A DNA stretch of 64,000 nucleotides from Corynebacterium haematomassiliense (GTDB lineage Bacteria > Actinomycetota > Actinomycetes > Mycobacteriales > Mycobacteriaceae): the NCBI RefSeq assembly GCF_013978595.1, contig NZ_JACDTZ010000001.1, positions 992,001 to 1,056,000 of the forward strand. The letters are read 5' to 3'. The notes under the pieces are model-generated. The model saw only the letters and a list, made by a program, of their open reading frames with translations. It searched no databases and was not told the origin of the DNA. The translations under genes and the position numbers were made by a program. Below are positions 17,023 to 25,590 of this stretch, one piece after another; the stretch's first letter is position 1; every line of letters starts with the position of its first letter.

Positions 17023-17424
17023 CTACGGGGCGAGCTGCCTCGCCCTTTCGACGAGCTGCCTCGCCAGCCGCGACGTCTGCTTGACCTGAACGTCGCTGAG
17101 CCCAACGTCGCTGTAGTTCGCCACCGTTTTGTTTTGCAGCACCGTGTTGAGCGCCTTCGCTGCGTCTTTTTCTCCAGCCAACTCGAGCATCCGCACCGCC
17201 TCGAGGTGATCAGCGGAACGGTTGTATTCACCGGTCAGCGCTCCGCAGATCACGTCCCCAGCGCCGATCGCTGCGTTGATGTAGCTCGAGATCACAGCGT
17301 TCGCTCCGAACTCGCCTTCGGCGAACTGCGCCAACTCCAGATGCTCTTCTACGCGGAGCATTCGCTTGCGCAAGACAGCGTTGTTAGCTTGCGCGGTCTT
17401 CCCCTTGCCCGCTCGTGGTGCCAC
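17023..17424 (-). CDS. HEPN-like toxin partner of MNT/HEPN system
   Basis: A 133-residue helical protein. The core reads EEHLELAQFAEGEFGANAVISSYINAAIGAGDVICGAL then RSADHLEAVRML, the pattern of actinobacterial HEPN-like (SAV_6107-type) proteins encoded with a minimal nucleotidyltransferase. HEPN partners are often RNases, but the classical RX4-6H motif is not clearly present (R-SAD-H has three intervening residues), so activity is uncertain. Its first 41 bases overlap the 3' end of the nucleotidyltransferase gene, so the pair is coupled. Confidence 0.75.
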   Translation of the reverse strand: MAPRAGKGKTAQANNAVLRKRMLRVEEHLELAQFAEGEFGANAVISSYINAAIGAGDVICGALTGEYNRSADHLEAVRMLELAGEKDAAKALNTVLQNKTVANYSDVGLSDVQVKQTSRLARQLVERARQLAP

Positions 17425-17977
17425 GAATCCCCCTCAGAATCCCCCGAATTTCTCGCGGGTCACCGTATATGGTTTTGCCCTCGCCCGCTATGTTGTCGAG
17501 GATCGCGCCCGGGTTTTCCTGGCCGCGCGTCCACACGACAACATCGGCGGGCACCCCTGTCCAGGCTTCTACCTGCCGGGATAGCTCATAGGCTACGCTT
17601 TCCGCCTGCACCGCCGCGGACTCGTTGTCCACCAAAATGAGCAAATCAATGTCGCTGGAATCCCCCATCTCGCCCCGCGCAGCCGATCCGAAAAGTACGC
17701 ACCCCGCCACGCTCACAGGCCAAGTATCCAGGGACTGCGCGATGCGGGAGTACAGCTCCTCGGTCGCGTGAGCAATTTCCCGGATCGCGCCAGCAAGCAG
17801 GTGTTGTTGATTCAGCGAGTACCCCCTCGCCTGCCCCAGCACCCGCTCAAGAACCACCCCGCTCCGGGCGAGCCGTTCCAAGCTACGACGCACGCTGGAC
17901 AGAGACGGCCCCGCCACGAGACGGTGAACCTGTTGGGCGGTGAGCTCCACCGGCGCCCGGCCGAGCGAGAGCAGCAC
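17384..17977 (-). CDS. Minimal nucleotidyltransferase with N-terminal HTH (antitoxin of MNT/HEPN pair)
   Basis: At least 197 residues. The N-terminal part (about 1-70) is a winged helix (VELTAQQVHRLV ... SSVRRSLERLARSGVV). The C-terminal DNA polymerase beta-like fold has G97-S98-x10-D109-x-D111 (FGSAARGEMGDSSDIDLLI), the catalytic signature of MNT proteins, which in related systems AMPylate and silence the HEPN toxin. A GTG at 17977 is the first ordinary start, but the upstream frame reads LKLQNPFTAICSDADAAV, which looks like the normal family N-terminus and would need a CTG at 18028. A 16-base palindrome lies just upstream. Confidence 0.82.
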   Translation of the reverse strand: MLLSLGRAPVELTAQQVHRLVAGPSLSSVRRSLERLARSGVVLERVLGQARGYSLNQQHLLAGAIREIAHATEELYSRIAQSLDTWPVSVAGCVLFGSAARGEMGDSSDIDLLILVDNESAAVQAESVAYELSRQVEAWTGVPADVVVWTRGQENPGAILDNIAGEGKTIYGDPREIRGILRGIRGTTSGQGEDRAS

Positions 17978-18028
17978 CGCCGCATCCGCATCTGAGCAGA
18001 TGGCAGTGAACGGGTTCTGAAGCTTCAG

Positions 18029-18066
18029 GGTGTCAATATTGACACGCTCGTTTCATTTTTGAAACA
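18029..18066. promoter_or_regulatory. Palindromic operator upstream of MNT/HEPN pair
   Basis: GTGTCAATATTGACAC (18029-18044) is a perfect 16-base palindrome. Next to it GTTTCA (18050) and TGAAAC (18061) form a second inverted repeat. They lie immediately ahead of the nucleotidyltransferase gene, whose product carries a winged helix, so autoregulation is likely. The TGTCAAT...TTGACA core resembles the palindrome at 40993-41010. Confidence 0.65.
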
Positions 18067-18067
18067 G

Positions 18068-19462
18068 CTACACCGCCGAGTCGGAGCCCGCGACGTAGTA
18101 GCGCTGGTGGTTGACAAACTCGTCCATGCCCAGCGGGCCGAGCTCGCGGCCCAGGCCGGACGCCTTCACGCCGCCGAACGGCAGCTCGGCGCCGCGGGCC
18201 TGCGGGATGTTCACGTGGATCATGCCGGTGTCGATCTTCGCGGCGACCTTCTTGGCGCGCTCGGCGTCCTCGGACATCACGGCGCCGCCGAGGCCGTAGC
18301 GGGAATCGTTGGCCAGCTCGATCGCTTCCTCCTCGGAGGACACCTTGTACACCTCGGCCACGGGCCCGAAGAACTCCTCGTAGTAGGAGTCGGAGCCGAC
18401 CGGGATGTCGGTGATCACGGCCGGGGTGATGTAGGCGCCCTTGCCGGTGACCTCGCCGCCGACGCGCAGGTTCGCGCCGTCCTCCACGGCCAGGCGCAGC
18501 TGCTGCGCGAGTAGCTCCGCGGCGTCGCGGGAGGACAGCGGGTAGAACTCGTTGCCGTCGCCGGGGTTGAGCGGGTCGCCCTCGCTATACGACGACGCAA
18601 GGTCCACCAACGCCTGCACAAACTCGTCGTAAATGTCCTCCATGACGATCATGCGCTTGTTCGACGTGCAGGCCTGGCCCACGTTGCCGATGCGCTTGTT
18701 CCACGCGGTCTCCGCGGCGGCCTTGACATCGGAAGCATCCAGCACGACGTACGCGTCGGTGCCGCCGAGCTCGAGCACGCACTTCTTCAGCGCCTGGCCG
18801 GCCTGGGAGGCGATGGTGCGGCCGGCGCGCTCGGAGCCGGTCAGGGACACGCCCTGGACGCGGTCGTCGTTGATCAGCGTGGAGACCTGCGAGTGCTTGG
18901 CGTACAGGTTCGTGTACAGGCCCTTCGGCGCGCCCGCCTCGTCGAAGATCTTGGCAATCGCGGCGGCGGAGCGGGGGCAGATCTCGGCGTGCTTGACCAT
19001 CACCACGTTGCCGGCCATCAGCGCCGGCGCTGCGAAGCGTGCGACCTGGTAGTACGGGAAGTTCCACGGCATGATGCCCAGGATCACGCCGAGCGGGACC
19101 TTGCGCATCACGGAGGTGCCGCCGCGCTGGTTCGGGATCTCCTCGTCGGCGCCGAACTCAGCGCCGTTGTCGGCGTAGTAGTTAAAGATCTCGACGACGT
19201 CGTTGATCTCGCCGTCGCCCTCCTTGACCGACTTGCCCATCTCTTCAGCGATGATGCGGGTCAGCTCGGCGCGTTGCTCGTCGAAAAGCTTCGCAACCTT
19301 GCGCAGCACCTCGGCGCGCTCGGAGAAGCTCTTCTCGCGCCACTGCTTGAACGTGTCGTTTGCGGTGGTCAGCGCGGTCTCGAGCGCGTCGTCGGTGATG
19401 AAGTCGAAGGACTCGACGATCTCGTTGTTCTTCGGGTTTTGTACGCGGTATTTAGTAGACAT
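18068..19462 (-). CDS. NAD(P)-dependent aldehyde dehydrogenase, succinate-semialdehyde type
   Basis: A 464-residue soluble ALDH. Coenzyme-site segments PWNFPYYQVARFAAPALMAG and VKHAE are present, then VSLTGSERAG, the general base in VLELGGTDAYVVLD (E about 229) and the nucleophile in GNVGQACTSNKRM (C about 263), then EEFFGPVAEVYKV. The family oxidises aldehydes to acids; the short length and GGTDAYVVL/NIPQARGAELPFGG segments are typical of bacterial succinate-semialdehyde dehydrogenases, but the substrate is inferred. ATG at 19462; another in-frame ATG three codons upstream. The small gene just upstream ends 10 bases into the leader. Confidence 0.9.
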   Translation of the reverse strand: MSTKYRVQNPKNNEIVESFDFITDDALETALTTANDTFKQWREKSFSERAEVLRKVAKLFDEQRAELTRIIAEEMGKSVKEGDGEINDVVEIFNYYADNGAEFGADEEIPNQRGGTSVMRKVPLGVILGIMPWNFPYYQVARFAAPALMAGNVVMVKHAEICPRSAAAIAKIFDEAGAPKGLYTNLYAKHSQVSTLINDDRVQGVSLTGSERAGRTIASQAGQALKKCVLELGGTDAYVVLDASDVKAAAETAWNKRIGNVGQACTSNKRMIVMEDIYDEFVQALVDLASSYSEGDPLNPGDGNEFYPLSSRDAAELLAQQLRLAVEDGANLRVGGEVTGKGAYITPAVITDIPVGSDSYYEEFFGPVAEVYKVSSEEEAIELANDSRYGLGGAVMSEDAERAKKVAAKIDTGMIHVNIPQARGAELPFGGVKASGLGRELGPLGMDEFVNHQRYYVAGSDSAV

Positions 19463-19772
19463 GCGGCCCATCGTAGGAGCGTGGCGTGAGGCTCGCCACA
19501 AAATTTTTCTCCCGCGAAAGGCGCTCCATGGCCTGCGCAAACGCCTCGATCTCCTCGCGCGTGGCGTAAATCGTCTCGCGGCACGAGTACGTGCGGTCCG
19601 CGCGCCGCTGCCAGCGGGTGAACCAGATTTCGCCGGGCGCGCCGTCGGGAAGCAAAAGCATCTGCTTCTCGACGCTCCGTCGCTCCCGCACCGGCATCCC
19701 CTCAACGCAGAATGTCCACGCGAGTCGGGTGCGCGGGGCGCGGCAGGTCGGTGCGGCCAGTGTTGTCGTCAT
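19452..19772 (-). CDS. Hypothetical protein upstream of aldehyde dehydrogenase
   Basis: A 106-residue basic protein (MTTTLAAPTCRAPRTRLAWTF... RREEIEAFAQAMERLSRE-like helix near the end). No recognised domain, signal peptide or membrane helix. Its stop lies inside the start region of the aldehyde dehydrogenase gene, suggesting translational coupling. Start chosen as ATG 19772; the frame stays open to 19829. A CTTCTCGACG copy (19665) lies within. It could be a non-coding leader, but amino-acid composition looks like protein. Confidence 0.5.
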   Translation of the reverse strand: MTTTLAAPTCRAPRTRLAWTFCVEGMPVRERRSVEKQMLLLPDGAPGEIWFTRWQRRADRTYSCRETIYATREEIEAFAQAMERLSREKNFVASLTPRSYDGPHVY

Positions 19773-20184
19773 TGGTGGGGACCCTTCTTGCGGGCGCCTG
19801 GTGGCGAAGGCCCGCATCGGTGGCGGCACACTCCGACCCCGGTGACTAGGCGGGATTGCCGCGGCGGGTGACTAGTCCGCGCGGCGGAGTGTGAGACGAG
19901 AGGTTCGTCTTCCCCAACGGCCTCTGATTTCTCTCGGCCGATATTGCTTCACACGAGTTGACTCGAGCAACCCTCAACCGCTGGTTGATCCCCCTATTTG
20001 CTCGAGCTTCGGTTGAGGTTGAGGGGCGGCGGGCACGCGTAGCCCGCACGTCAGGCCGCGAGCCCCTCTTGCCGCCCCGATCGCAAATGCCGATATCGGC
20101 GTTTACGCCTTCCGAGATGCGGCGACCTGGGCTTTTGCGGAGCCGTTACGGGTAAACGCCGATATCGTCGTTTAGCACCCCGCC
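19773..20184. repeat. Non-coding gap with nested inverted repeats
   Basis: No gene seen. Three palindromic blocks: CACACTCCG (19827) with CGGAGTGTG (19885) enclosing two GGTGACTAG (19841, 19867); CTCGAGCAA (19962) with TTGCTCGAG (19998) plus CCTCAACCG (19972) with CGGTTGAGG (20010); and CGATATCGGCGTTTAC (20091-20106) with its exact inverse at 20152-20167. None has a U-run. Confidence 0.75.
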
Positions 20185-21102
20185 CTACAGCAGCCGCACC
20201 GCCAGCACGCCGAGGAAGATCACCACCAGGCCGGCCAGGCGCGTCGCCGTCAGCGGGTTCTTCCGCGCGCCGAACGCCCCGCGCGCCTCCAGCGCCTGGC
20301 CTGCGGCGATGGTGCCCGCGTTGAAGGCGATCACGGTGGTAGCGGTGCCTAGCAGCGGGGACAGGGTCGCGCCCGAAATCACAAAGGTCGCGCCGACTAG
20401 GCCGCCGACCCACATCCACCACGGCCCCGGCTCCGGACGCCGCACGAGCTGCCGAGGGCTGGTCACCAGCACCGCCACCAGCAGCAACAGGGCGCCGACC
20501 GCCAGGTTGATCTCGCCGGCGTGCAGCGAAGACCCGGCGATGGTGCCCAGGTAGCCGTTCACCGCGGTCTGCACCGCGGACCCCACGCCGACCAGCACGC
20601 CGAGCGCGCGGAACAGCCAGAGTTCGAGGCCGGCGGCGTCGCCGTCGATAGGCGGCCGCTTGCCCGCACGCAGCACCACGACGATGCCGGCCAGCACCAC
20701 CAACGCCCCCGCCACGCGCAACCACGTCACCGGCAGCACGGGCGCGCCGAACAGGCCGAAGCGGTCGATGCACATGCCCATCACCACCTGCCCCAGAATC
20801 GGCAGAACCACGGTCTGCACCGCCCCGAGACGCGGGAACAGCAGGATGTTGCCCAGCACGAAGCACACGCCCATTGCGCCGCCGAGCCAGACCCACCAGG
20901 GCGCGCTCACGCCGTCGTCAAACTGCGGCATCGGGTTGCCCTGCAGCACCGACGTCGCGACGATGGCCACCAGCAGCGCGACCGTAAACGACACCAGCGC
21001 AGACACCACCGGCTTGTTGCCCACGCTCATGCGCAAGCGCGAGTTCGCCGCGGTCTGGATCGGAATCAGCCCGCCTACCGCGAGCGCCACAAGCAACAGC
21101 AT
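20185..21102 (-). CDS. DMT-family transporter (YdcZ/DUF606 type)
   Basis: A 305-residue membrane protein with about ten helices in two homologous halves of five; each half begins with a conserved stretch (IPIQTAANSRLRMSVGNKPVVSALVSF and VGSAVQTAVNGYLGTIAGSSLHAGEIN). This is the DUF606/YdcZ subgroup of drug/metabolite transporters. The substrate is unknown. It sits on the same strand as two TRIC-like channel genes further upstream (55-base gap). Start ATG at 21102. Confidence 0.85.
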   Translation of the reverse strand: MLLLVALAVGGLIPIQTAANSRLRMSVGNKPVVSALVSFTVALLVAIVATSVLQGNPMPQFDDGVSAPWWVWLGGAMGVCFVLGNILLFPRLGAVQTVVLPILGQVVMGMCIDRFGLFGAPVLPVTWLRVAGALVVLAGIVVVLRAGKRPPIDGDAAGLELWLFRALGVLVGVGSAVQTAVNGYLGTIAGSSLHAGEINLAVGALLLLVAVLVTSPRQLVRRPEPGPWWMWVGGLVGATFVISGATLSPLLGTATTVIAFNAGTIAAGQALEARGAFGARKNPLTATRLAGLVVIFLGVLAVRLL

Positions 21103-21156
21103 GCGCCGATCTTCTCACGCCGAGCGCGCGGCCATTTACCTAGCCCGCAGCGGTAG

Positions 21157-22008
21157 CTACTTCAGCCCGTAGGCGCGGTAGAGCGCGGCGATGAACTCCT
21201 CGTGGGTGATGTCGCCGTCGACGGCGGCGAGTTCGTCGCGCACGTCCTTGCGCGTCGGCGCGGAAATCAGGGTCGGGTTGGCGTTGCGCTGCCGGTACGA
21301 CACGGGCGGAAGTTTGTCGCCGACCCGGTGCTTTACCCGGGTGAAATAGCTGTCCACGGGCGCGAGCGCCTCCACCCCCGGCACCGACCAGTCCAGCCAG
21401 TACGCGGCCACACCCAGCGCGATGCCGAGCAGCGCGGAAACGGCCAGGCCCACCGACTGCCAGCCGAGGTCGTAGAAGATCTGCACGCTTATCGACGACA
21501 CTATCGCCGGGACCACGTACAACTGGCGGTCAACGAGAATGTTGGGAATCTGCCCGATCATCATCTCGCGGATGACCATCCCGCCGGTGGCGGTGAGCAC
21601 ACCCATGAGGATGCAGCCGAACCACGTGACGTCGGCACGCAGCGCTGTGACCGTGCCGGTGACTGCCCACACGCCCACGATGACCATGTCGCCGTGGAAG
21701 CGGAACAGCTCCCACGCGCGGCCGCCGATGGACAGCGCGAACGCCACCAGCGAACCGACGAGCGCCGTGCCGATGTACCACGGGTTCTGCAGCGCGGACG
21801 CCGGGGTGGAGCCGATCAGGGCGTCGCGGATCATGCCGCCCGCCATGCCGGAGATGATGGAGATGACCATGAAGCCGACGGCGTCGAAACGCATCCGTCT
21901 GGCCACAAGCCCGCCCATCAAAGCGTTGAGGAACACGCCGATCAGATCCATCACGGCAAACGAAAAACCCACAGGGGTGAGCACGTTGTCGAAGTACATG
22001 CGCGCCAT
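21157..22008 (-). CDS. TRIC/UPF0126-family cation channel protein, first copy
   Basis: A 283-residue membrane protein with about seven helices and the two family repeats FLNALMGGLVARRMRFDAVGF and TATGGMVIREMMIGQIPNIL (GGxxRD-like motifs: GGMIRDALIG, GGMVIREMMIG). Prokaryotic TRIC proteins are trimeric monovalent cation channels. The last about 85 residues are a polar cytoplasmic tail (AVDGDITHEEFIAALYRAYGLK). A second, related copy lies immediately upstream, so this is a tandem pair. Second-repeat RD is changed to RE. Confidence 0.85.
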   Translation of the reverse strand: MARMYFDNVLTPVGFSFAVMDLIGVFLNALMGGLVARRMRFDAVGFMVISIISGMAGGMIRDALIGSTPASALQNPWYIGTALVGSLVAFALSIGGRAWELFRFHGDMVIVGVWAVTGTVTALRADVTWFGCILMGVLTATGGMVIREMMIGQIPNILVDRQLYVVPAIVSSISVQIFYDLGWQSVGLAVSALLGIALGVAAYWLDWSVPGVEALAPVDSYFTRVKHRVGDKLPPVSYRQRNANPTLISAPTRKDVRDELAAVDGDITHEEFIAALYRAYGLK

Positions 22009-22040
22009 CGTAAAGGGGTTCGCGCCGGGGCGGGGCCGGT

Positions 22041-22856
22041 TTAGGTTTTCGCCTCCGTGCTCTCCTGCACCTCGTTTTGCAGCATCACCCGCAGCGCCTG
22101 GATCAGCTCCTCATCCGAGGCGTGCTCCAACGCGTTGCGCACCTCTTTGCCGGACTCGGCCGGGCGTCGCGAGTCGGTGTCCACGCCCAACGCCTCGCCG
22201 ATCTTCTCTTCAAGCGGGCGCTCGATGCGCTTGGTCTGGAGCCCCAACAGCTTGTCGCCGCCGAAGTACACCGCCAGCGCGAACAGCGGCGCGGCGATCG
22301 CGGCGGCCAGCATGCCCTCCCACACCAGGTCAAAGCGGTTGAGCACCAACATGATCACCGACGCGATGATCGCCGGGAACACCGTCATCTTCTCGCTGGT
22401 AAACAGCGCCGGGATCTGCCGCAGCACAATGTCTCGGGCGAGCGTGCCGCCGGTTGCGGTGATCACGGCGAGCAGCACGCACGGCACCCAGCTCAGCTCG
22501 GCGTTGAGCGCCTTGATTGTGCCGCCGACCGCCCACACGCCGATGGTGACCACGTCCGCGTAGAACCGGAAGTTCTCCCAGAGCTTGCCGCGCAGGGGCG
22601 CGAAGTACGCGATCAGCCCACCGATCGTGGCGGTGATCAGGTAGCCGGGGTTGGTGAGGGCGGCGGCGGGGCCGTCGTTAAGTATGGCGTCGCGCATGAG
22701 GCCGCCGCTCAGCGACGAAATCAACGCCACAAACGCGAACCCCACAATGTCGAAGTTCATCCGCTTGGCCACAGTCCCGCCGATGGTGGCCGCCAACAAC
22801 ACGCCGGTGTATTCGAGGACAAAGTAGAGGTTGCCCACGTCATCAGAGAAGTCCAT
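22041..22856 (-). CDS. TRIC/UPF0126-family cation channel protein, second copy
   Basis: A 271-residue paralogue of the adjacent gene. Repeats: LAATIGGTVAKRMNFDIVGF with GGLMRDAIL, and ITATGGTLARDIVLRQIPAL; both RD motifs are intact. About seven helices, then a polar tail (KTKRIERPLEEKIGEAL ... ELIQALRVML) which resembles the EF-hand-like tail ending of the first copy (HEEFIAALYRAYG / DEELIQALRVMLQ). I start at ATG 22856 (MDFSDDVGNL), where family similarity begins; the frame is open to 22919. Gap to the first copy is 32 bases, so one operon. Confidence 0.83.
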   Translation of the reverse strand: MDFSDDVGNLYFVLEYTGVLLAATIGGTVAKRMNFDIVGFAFVALISSLSGGLMRDAILNDGPAAALTNPGYLITATIGGLIAYFAPLRGKLWENFRFYADVVTIGVWAVGGTIKALNAELSWVPCVLLAVITATGGTLARDIVLRQIPALFTSEKMTVFPAIIASVIMLVLNRFDLVWEGMLAAAIAAPLFALAVYFGGDKLLGLQTKRIERPLEEKIGEALGVDTDSRRPAESGKEVRNALEHASDEELIQALRVMLQNEVQESTEAKT

Positions 22857-22926
22857 GGGCGCCAAGGCTAGCTTTCCGGGTGGGTCTTTAGCTGGGTGGT
22901 TGGTGTGGGGTTGCTCCACATGCCAT

Positions 22927-22994
22927 AAACCGGCTACCTAGGACCGGTTACCAACCGAATTTTCGCAGGGTAACCGGTTCTAGGTAGCCGGTTT
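22927..22994. terminator. Very long intergenic hairpin
   Basis: Arms 22927-22952 and 22969-22994 are 26 bases each and pair with only one G-U, around a 16-base loop. Each arm holds two related 9-mers, GTAACCGGT and GTAGCCGGT. It lies between the nucleoside hydrolase stop and the start of the TRIC gene, so it may end the hydrolase/MFS transcript. Only a short run of T follows on either side. Confidence 0.7.
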
Positions 22995-23014
22995 TACGGG
23001 GCGGGAGGCGCACC

Positions 23015-24025
23015 TCAGCCCAAGCGCTCGACGGCGTCGACCACGAGGTCCCAGAACCGGTCCACGTCCAGGCGCGTCGCCACCGAAGTGTTGCACGCCG
23101 GGTCTGCGGCGGACGCAGCGGCACCAGCAGCGCCCTCGCCCGGCACGCCCGACGCGAGCGCGGACAAGCCAAGCGCGCCGAACGCGCGCAGGTCCGCCAC
23201 GGTCCGCCCGCGCGTCAACGTCCCCGCGAGCTCCACCGACACCGGCACGGACACGGTCTCGACCACGGACGGGTCGATGACGTACGCCACCGCGCACGGG
23301 TCGTGCACCGGCGGGTTGTCAAAGCCCTGGGCGTCCTTGTAGTTGGCACGGAACGCGTCCACAAGTGCGGCCAGGAAGTCGCCGCTCGCGGTGCCCAACC
23401 CCCGGAAACGGTCCTGCACCTCAGGAGTGGCAAGCGCCTGGTGCGTCAGGTCCAGCCCGACCATGACCACGGGCCAGTCCTCGCCGAACACGATCGCGGC
23501 GGCCTCCGGGTCGACGGCGATGTTGAACTCCGCGGACGGCGAGAAGTTGCCGGCCCCGTACGCGCCGCCCATCAGCACGACCTCGCGCACCCGCGAAACG
23601 ATCCGCGGCTCCAGGCGCGCGGCCAGGGCGATGTTGGTCAGCGGCCCGGTGGGCACCAGCGTCACGGTCCCCGGTTCTTCGCGCATCAGCGTGTCGACGA
23701 TCCACTGCACCGCCCCGATCTCCCCCACCGGGACAGCGGGTTCCGGCAGGTCGAAGCCGTGGATTTCCATGCCGGTGTCGCCGTGGATGTCTTCGGCGGT
23801 GATGACGTCGTTAAGCAATGGGCGCGTCACCCCGCGGTAGACGGGGAGGTCCTTGAGACCGGCGACCGTAAGCACCTGCTGCGCGTTGCGCGTGACGTGG
23901 TCGATGGTGTGGTTGCCGCCGACGGTGGTCAGGCCCAGCAGCTCGATGTCCGGGTTGCCGGCGGCGAGCAGGATGGCGACGGCGTCGTCGTGGCCGGGGT
24001 CGCAGTCCAGGATGATTTTACGCAC
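23015..24025 (-). CDS. Nucleoside hydrolase (IUNH family, uridine-type)
   Basis: A 336-residue hydrolase. The calcium site is at the N-terminus, D7-x-D9-PGHDD (ILDCDPGHDDAVAIL); further calcium/substrate residues are in VPTGPLTNIALA, the FNIAVDPEAA stretch (about 168-178) and VHDPCAVAYVI (about 241-251). It splits ribonucleosides into base and ribose. Its start overlaps the stop of the MFS gene by 8 bases. In C. glutamicum uriH and uriT are paired likewise, so uridine use is the likely role. The segment GEGAAGAAASAADP before the last helix is low complexity. Confidence 0.9.
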   Translation of the reverse strand: MRKIILDCDPGHDDAVAILLAAGNPDIELLGLTTVGGNHTIDHVTRNAQQVLTVAGLKDLPVYRGVTRPLLNDVITAEDIHGDTGMEIHGFDLPEPAVPVGEIGAVQWIVDTLMREEPGTVTLVPTGPLTNIALAARLEPRIVSRVREVVLMGGAYGAGNFSPSAEFNIAVDPEAAAIVFGEDWPVVMVGLDLTHQALATPEVQDRFRGLGTASGDFLAALVDAFRANYKDAQGFDNPPVHDPCAVAYVIDPSVVETVSVPVSVELAGTLTRGRTVADLRAFGALGLSALASGVPGEGAAGAAASAADPACNTSVATRLDVDRFWDLVVDAVERLG

Positions 24026-25460
24026 GGGCGGCCAGGTCCTCCGCGGCGATCGTGTCCGGAACGGTCTCCGGCTTCGGGATGAGGAAGGACGCCGCGAACG
24101 CGCAGCCCAGCAGGATCGCGCCGGCGATCATGCCCGCGCGGTAGTTTCCGTCGGTGGCGGTGAACACGGCGAAGATGATGGTGAACGACAGGCCCGCGCC
24201 CAGGTTGAATGCGCCGCCGTTCAGGCCCGGCAGGTAGCCCTGATTGTGCTTCGGCGCCAGCACGACGCCGAGCGAGCCGAGCATGATGTTGCTCATGCCG
24301 GCGTACGTGATGCCGGCGAGGATGGACATGGCCAGAAGCATCGCGTGGGTGGCGTTGCCGACTACGACGGTGCCGAACAGCACGGACAGCGCCGCGCCGG
24401 CGATGCCGATCTGCAGGATGATCTTGTAGCCCACGCGGCCCGCGAGCCAGCCGGAGATCGGGCCCATGGCCAGGCCGGCCAGGGCGTACGGGGTCAGCGT
24501 CCACCAGGACACGACGCCGGCGGACATGCCCGGGCCGGCCGTCGGGTCCTGCGCGAGGTTGGGCACCAGGCCGTTCATCACGGCGAACACGCCGGTCATG
24601 GTCAGCGTGGTGGTGAGCAGCAGCGCCCAGGTTCGGCGCTGCGACAGCAGGTCGGTGGACATCAGCGGGTGCGGGCTGGCCTTCTCGGTGCGCCAGAACC
24701 ACACCAGCGACGCGCCGCCGACGACCAGAAGCAGGATCACCATGAACCAGTTCGCCGCGGCCAGCTCGCCGGCCATGTTCAGGGCGGTCAGCACCAGGCC
24801 GACGCCGACAACCAGGCCGACAACGCCCTTCCAGTCCATGGGCTGGAGCTGATCGGACTTGGTCTCTTCCACGCCGTACTGCACAGCGAACACGGCGATC
24901 AGCGCGGCGGCGCCGATGACCCAGAAGAGGGAGCGGAAACCGAAGGCGTCGGTAAGCCAGCCGCCCAGAATCGCGTCGATGCCCGCGATGCCGCCGTTGA
25001 CCGAGGTGAGGATGCCCACCAGGAACGCGAACTGCTTCTCCTCGCGCACCGCCTGACGCAGCATCACGGACGTCAGCGCCACGGTCGGGCCGGAAACGCC
25101 CTGGATCACGCGGCCGATGAACAGCATGGTCACGTTGGTGGCCAGCGCCGCGACGACGGAACCGATGACCGTGACGATCATCATCCACACCAGCACCTTG
25201 CGGCGCCCAATCAAGTCACCCCAGCGCGGCATGAACAGCGCAAACACAGCCGCCGCGGTGAAGAACGCCGTCTGCGTCATGCCGATCTGCGCGGTGGTGG
25301 CGTTGAGGTCCATTTCCATCGTGTGCAGCGCCGGCGCGAGCATGGAGGCGTTGAGCTGGAACGCGAAGACGGCGACCAGCAGCGCCGTCATCAGGGGCAC
25401 GACCTGATTGGTCGGCAGCTTCTGCCCCGCTGCTGGTAGCGGGGTGTTTGTCGTAGTCAT
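24018..25460 (-). CDS. MFS permease, probable nucleoside (uridine) importer
   Basis: A 480-residue transporter with about 14 helices (DHA2-like). Family motif A appears as FALFMPRWGDLIGRRKVLVWM (D and RR kept, about 76-95) and motif C-like VIQGVSGPTVALTSVMLRQAV. Its gene overlaps the nucleoside hydrolase by 8 bases and resembles UriT of C. glutamicum in size and context; import of uridine or related nucleosides is inferred from this. The start ATG (25460) is preceded by an AT-rich stretch (gtttaaaacactg on the plus strand). Confidence 0.82.
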   Translation of the reverse strand: MTTTNTPLPAAGQKLPTNQVVPLMTALLVAVFAFQLNASMLAPALHTMEMDLNATTAQIGMTQTAFFTAAAVFALFMPRWGDLIGRRKVLVWMMIVTVIGSVVAALATNVTMLFIGRVIQGVSGPTVALTSVMLRQAVREEKQFAFLVGILTSVNGGIAGIDAILGGWLTDAFGFRSLFWVIGAAALIAVFAVQYGVEETKSDQLQPMDWKGVVGLVVGVGLVLTALNMAGELAAANWFMVILLLVVGGASLVWFWRTEKASPHPLMSTDLLSQRRTWALLLTTTLTMTGVFAVMNGLVPNLAQDPTAGPGMSAGVVSWWTLTPYALAGLAMGPISGWLAGRVGYKIILQIGIAGAALSVLFGTVVVGNATHAMLLAMSILAGITYAGMSNIMLGSLGVVLAPKHNQGYLPGLNGGAFNLGAGLSFTIIFAVFTATDGNYRAGMIAGAILLGCAFAASFLIPKPETVPDTIAAEDLAARA

Positions 25461-25590
25461 GCGTGCAGTTTAAAACACTGCGCGCCGCGCGCCTACACGA
25501 AAAAGGCGGCGGCTACACCCGAAATGCGGGGGCATTTTGCCTATCGACGCCCACCTCACCGGCCCCCACTCCCCCGCCGAGAATTGCCGC

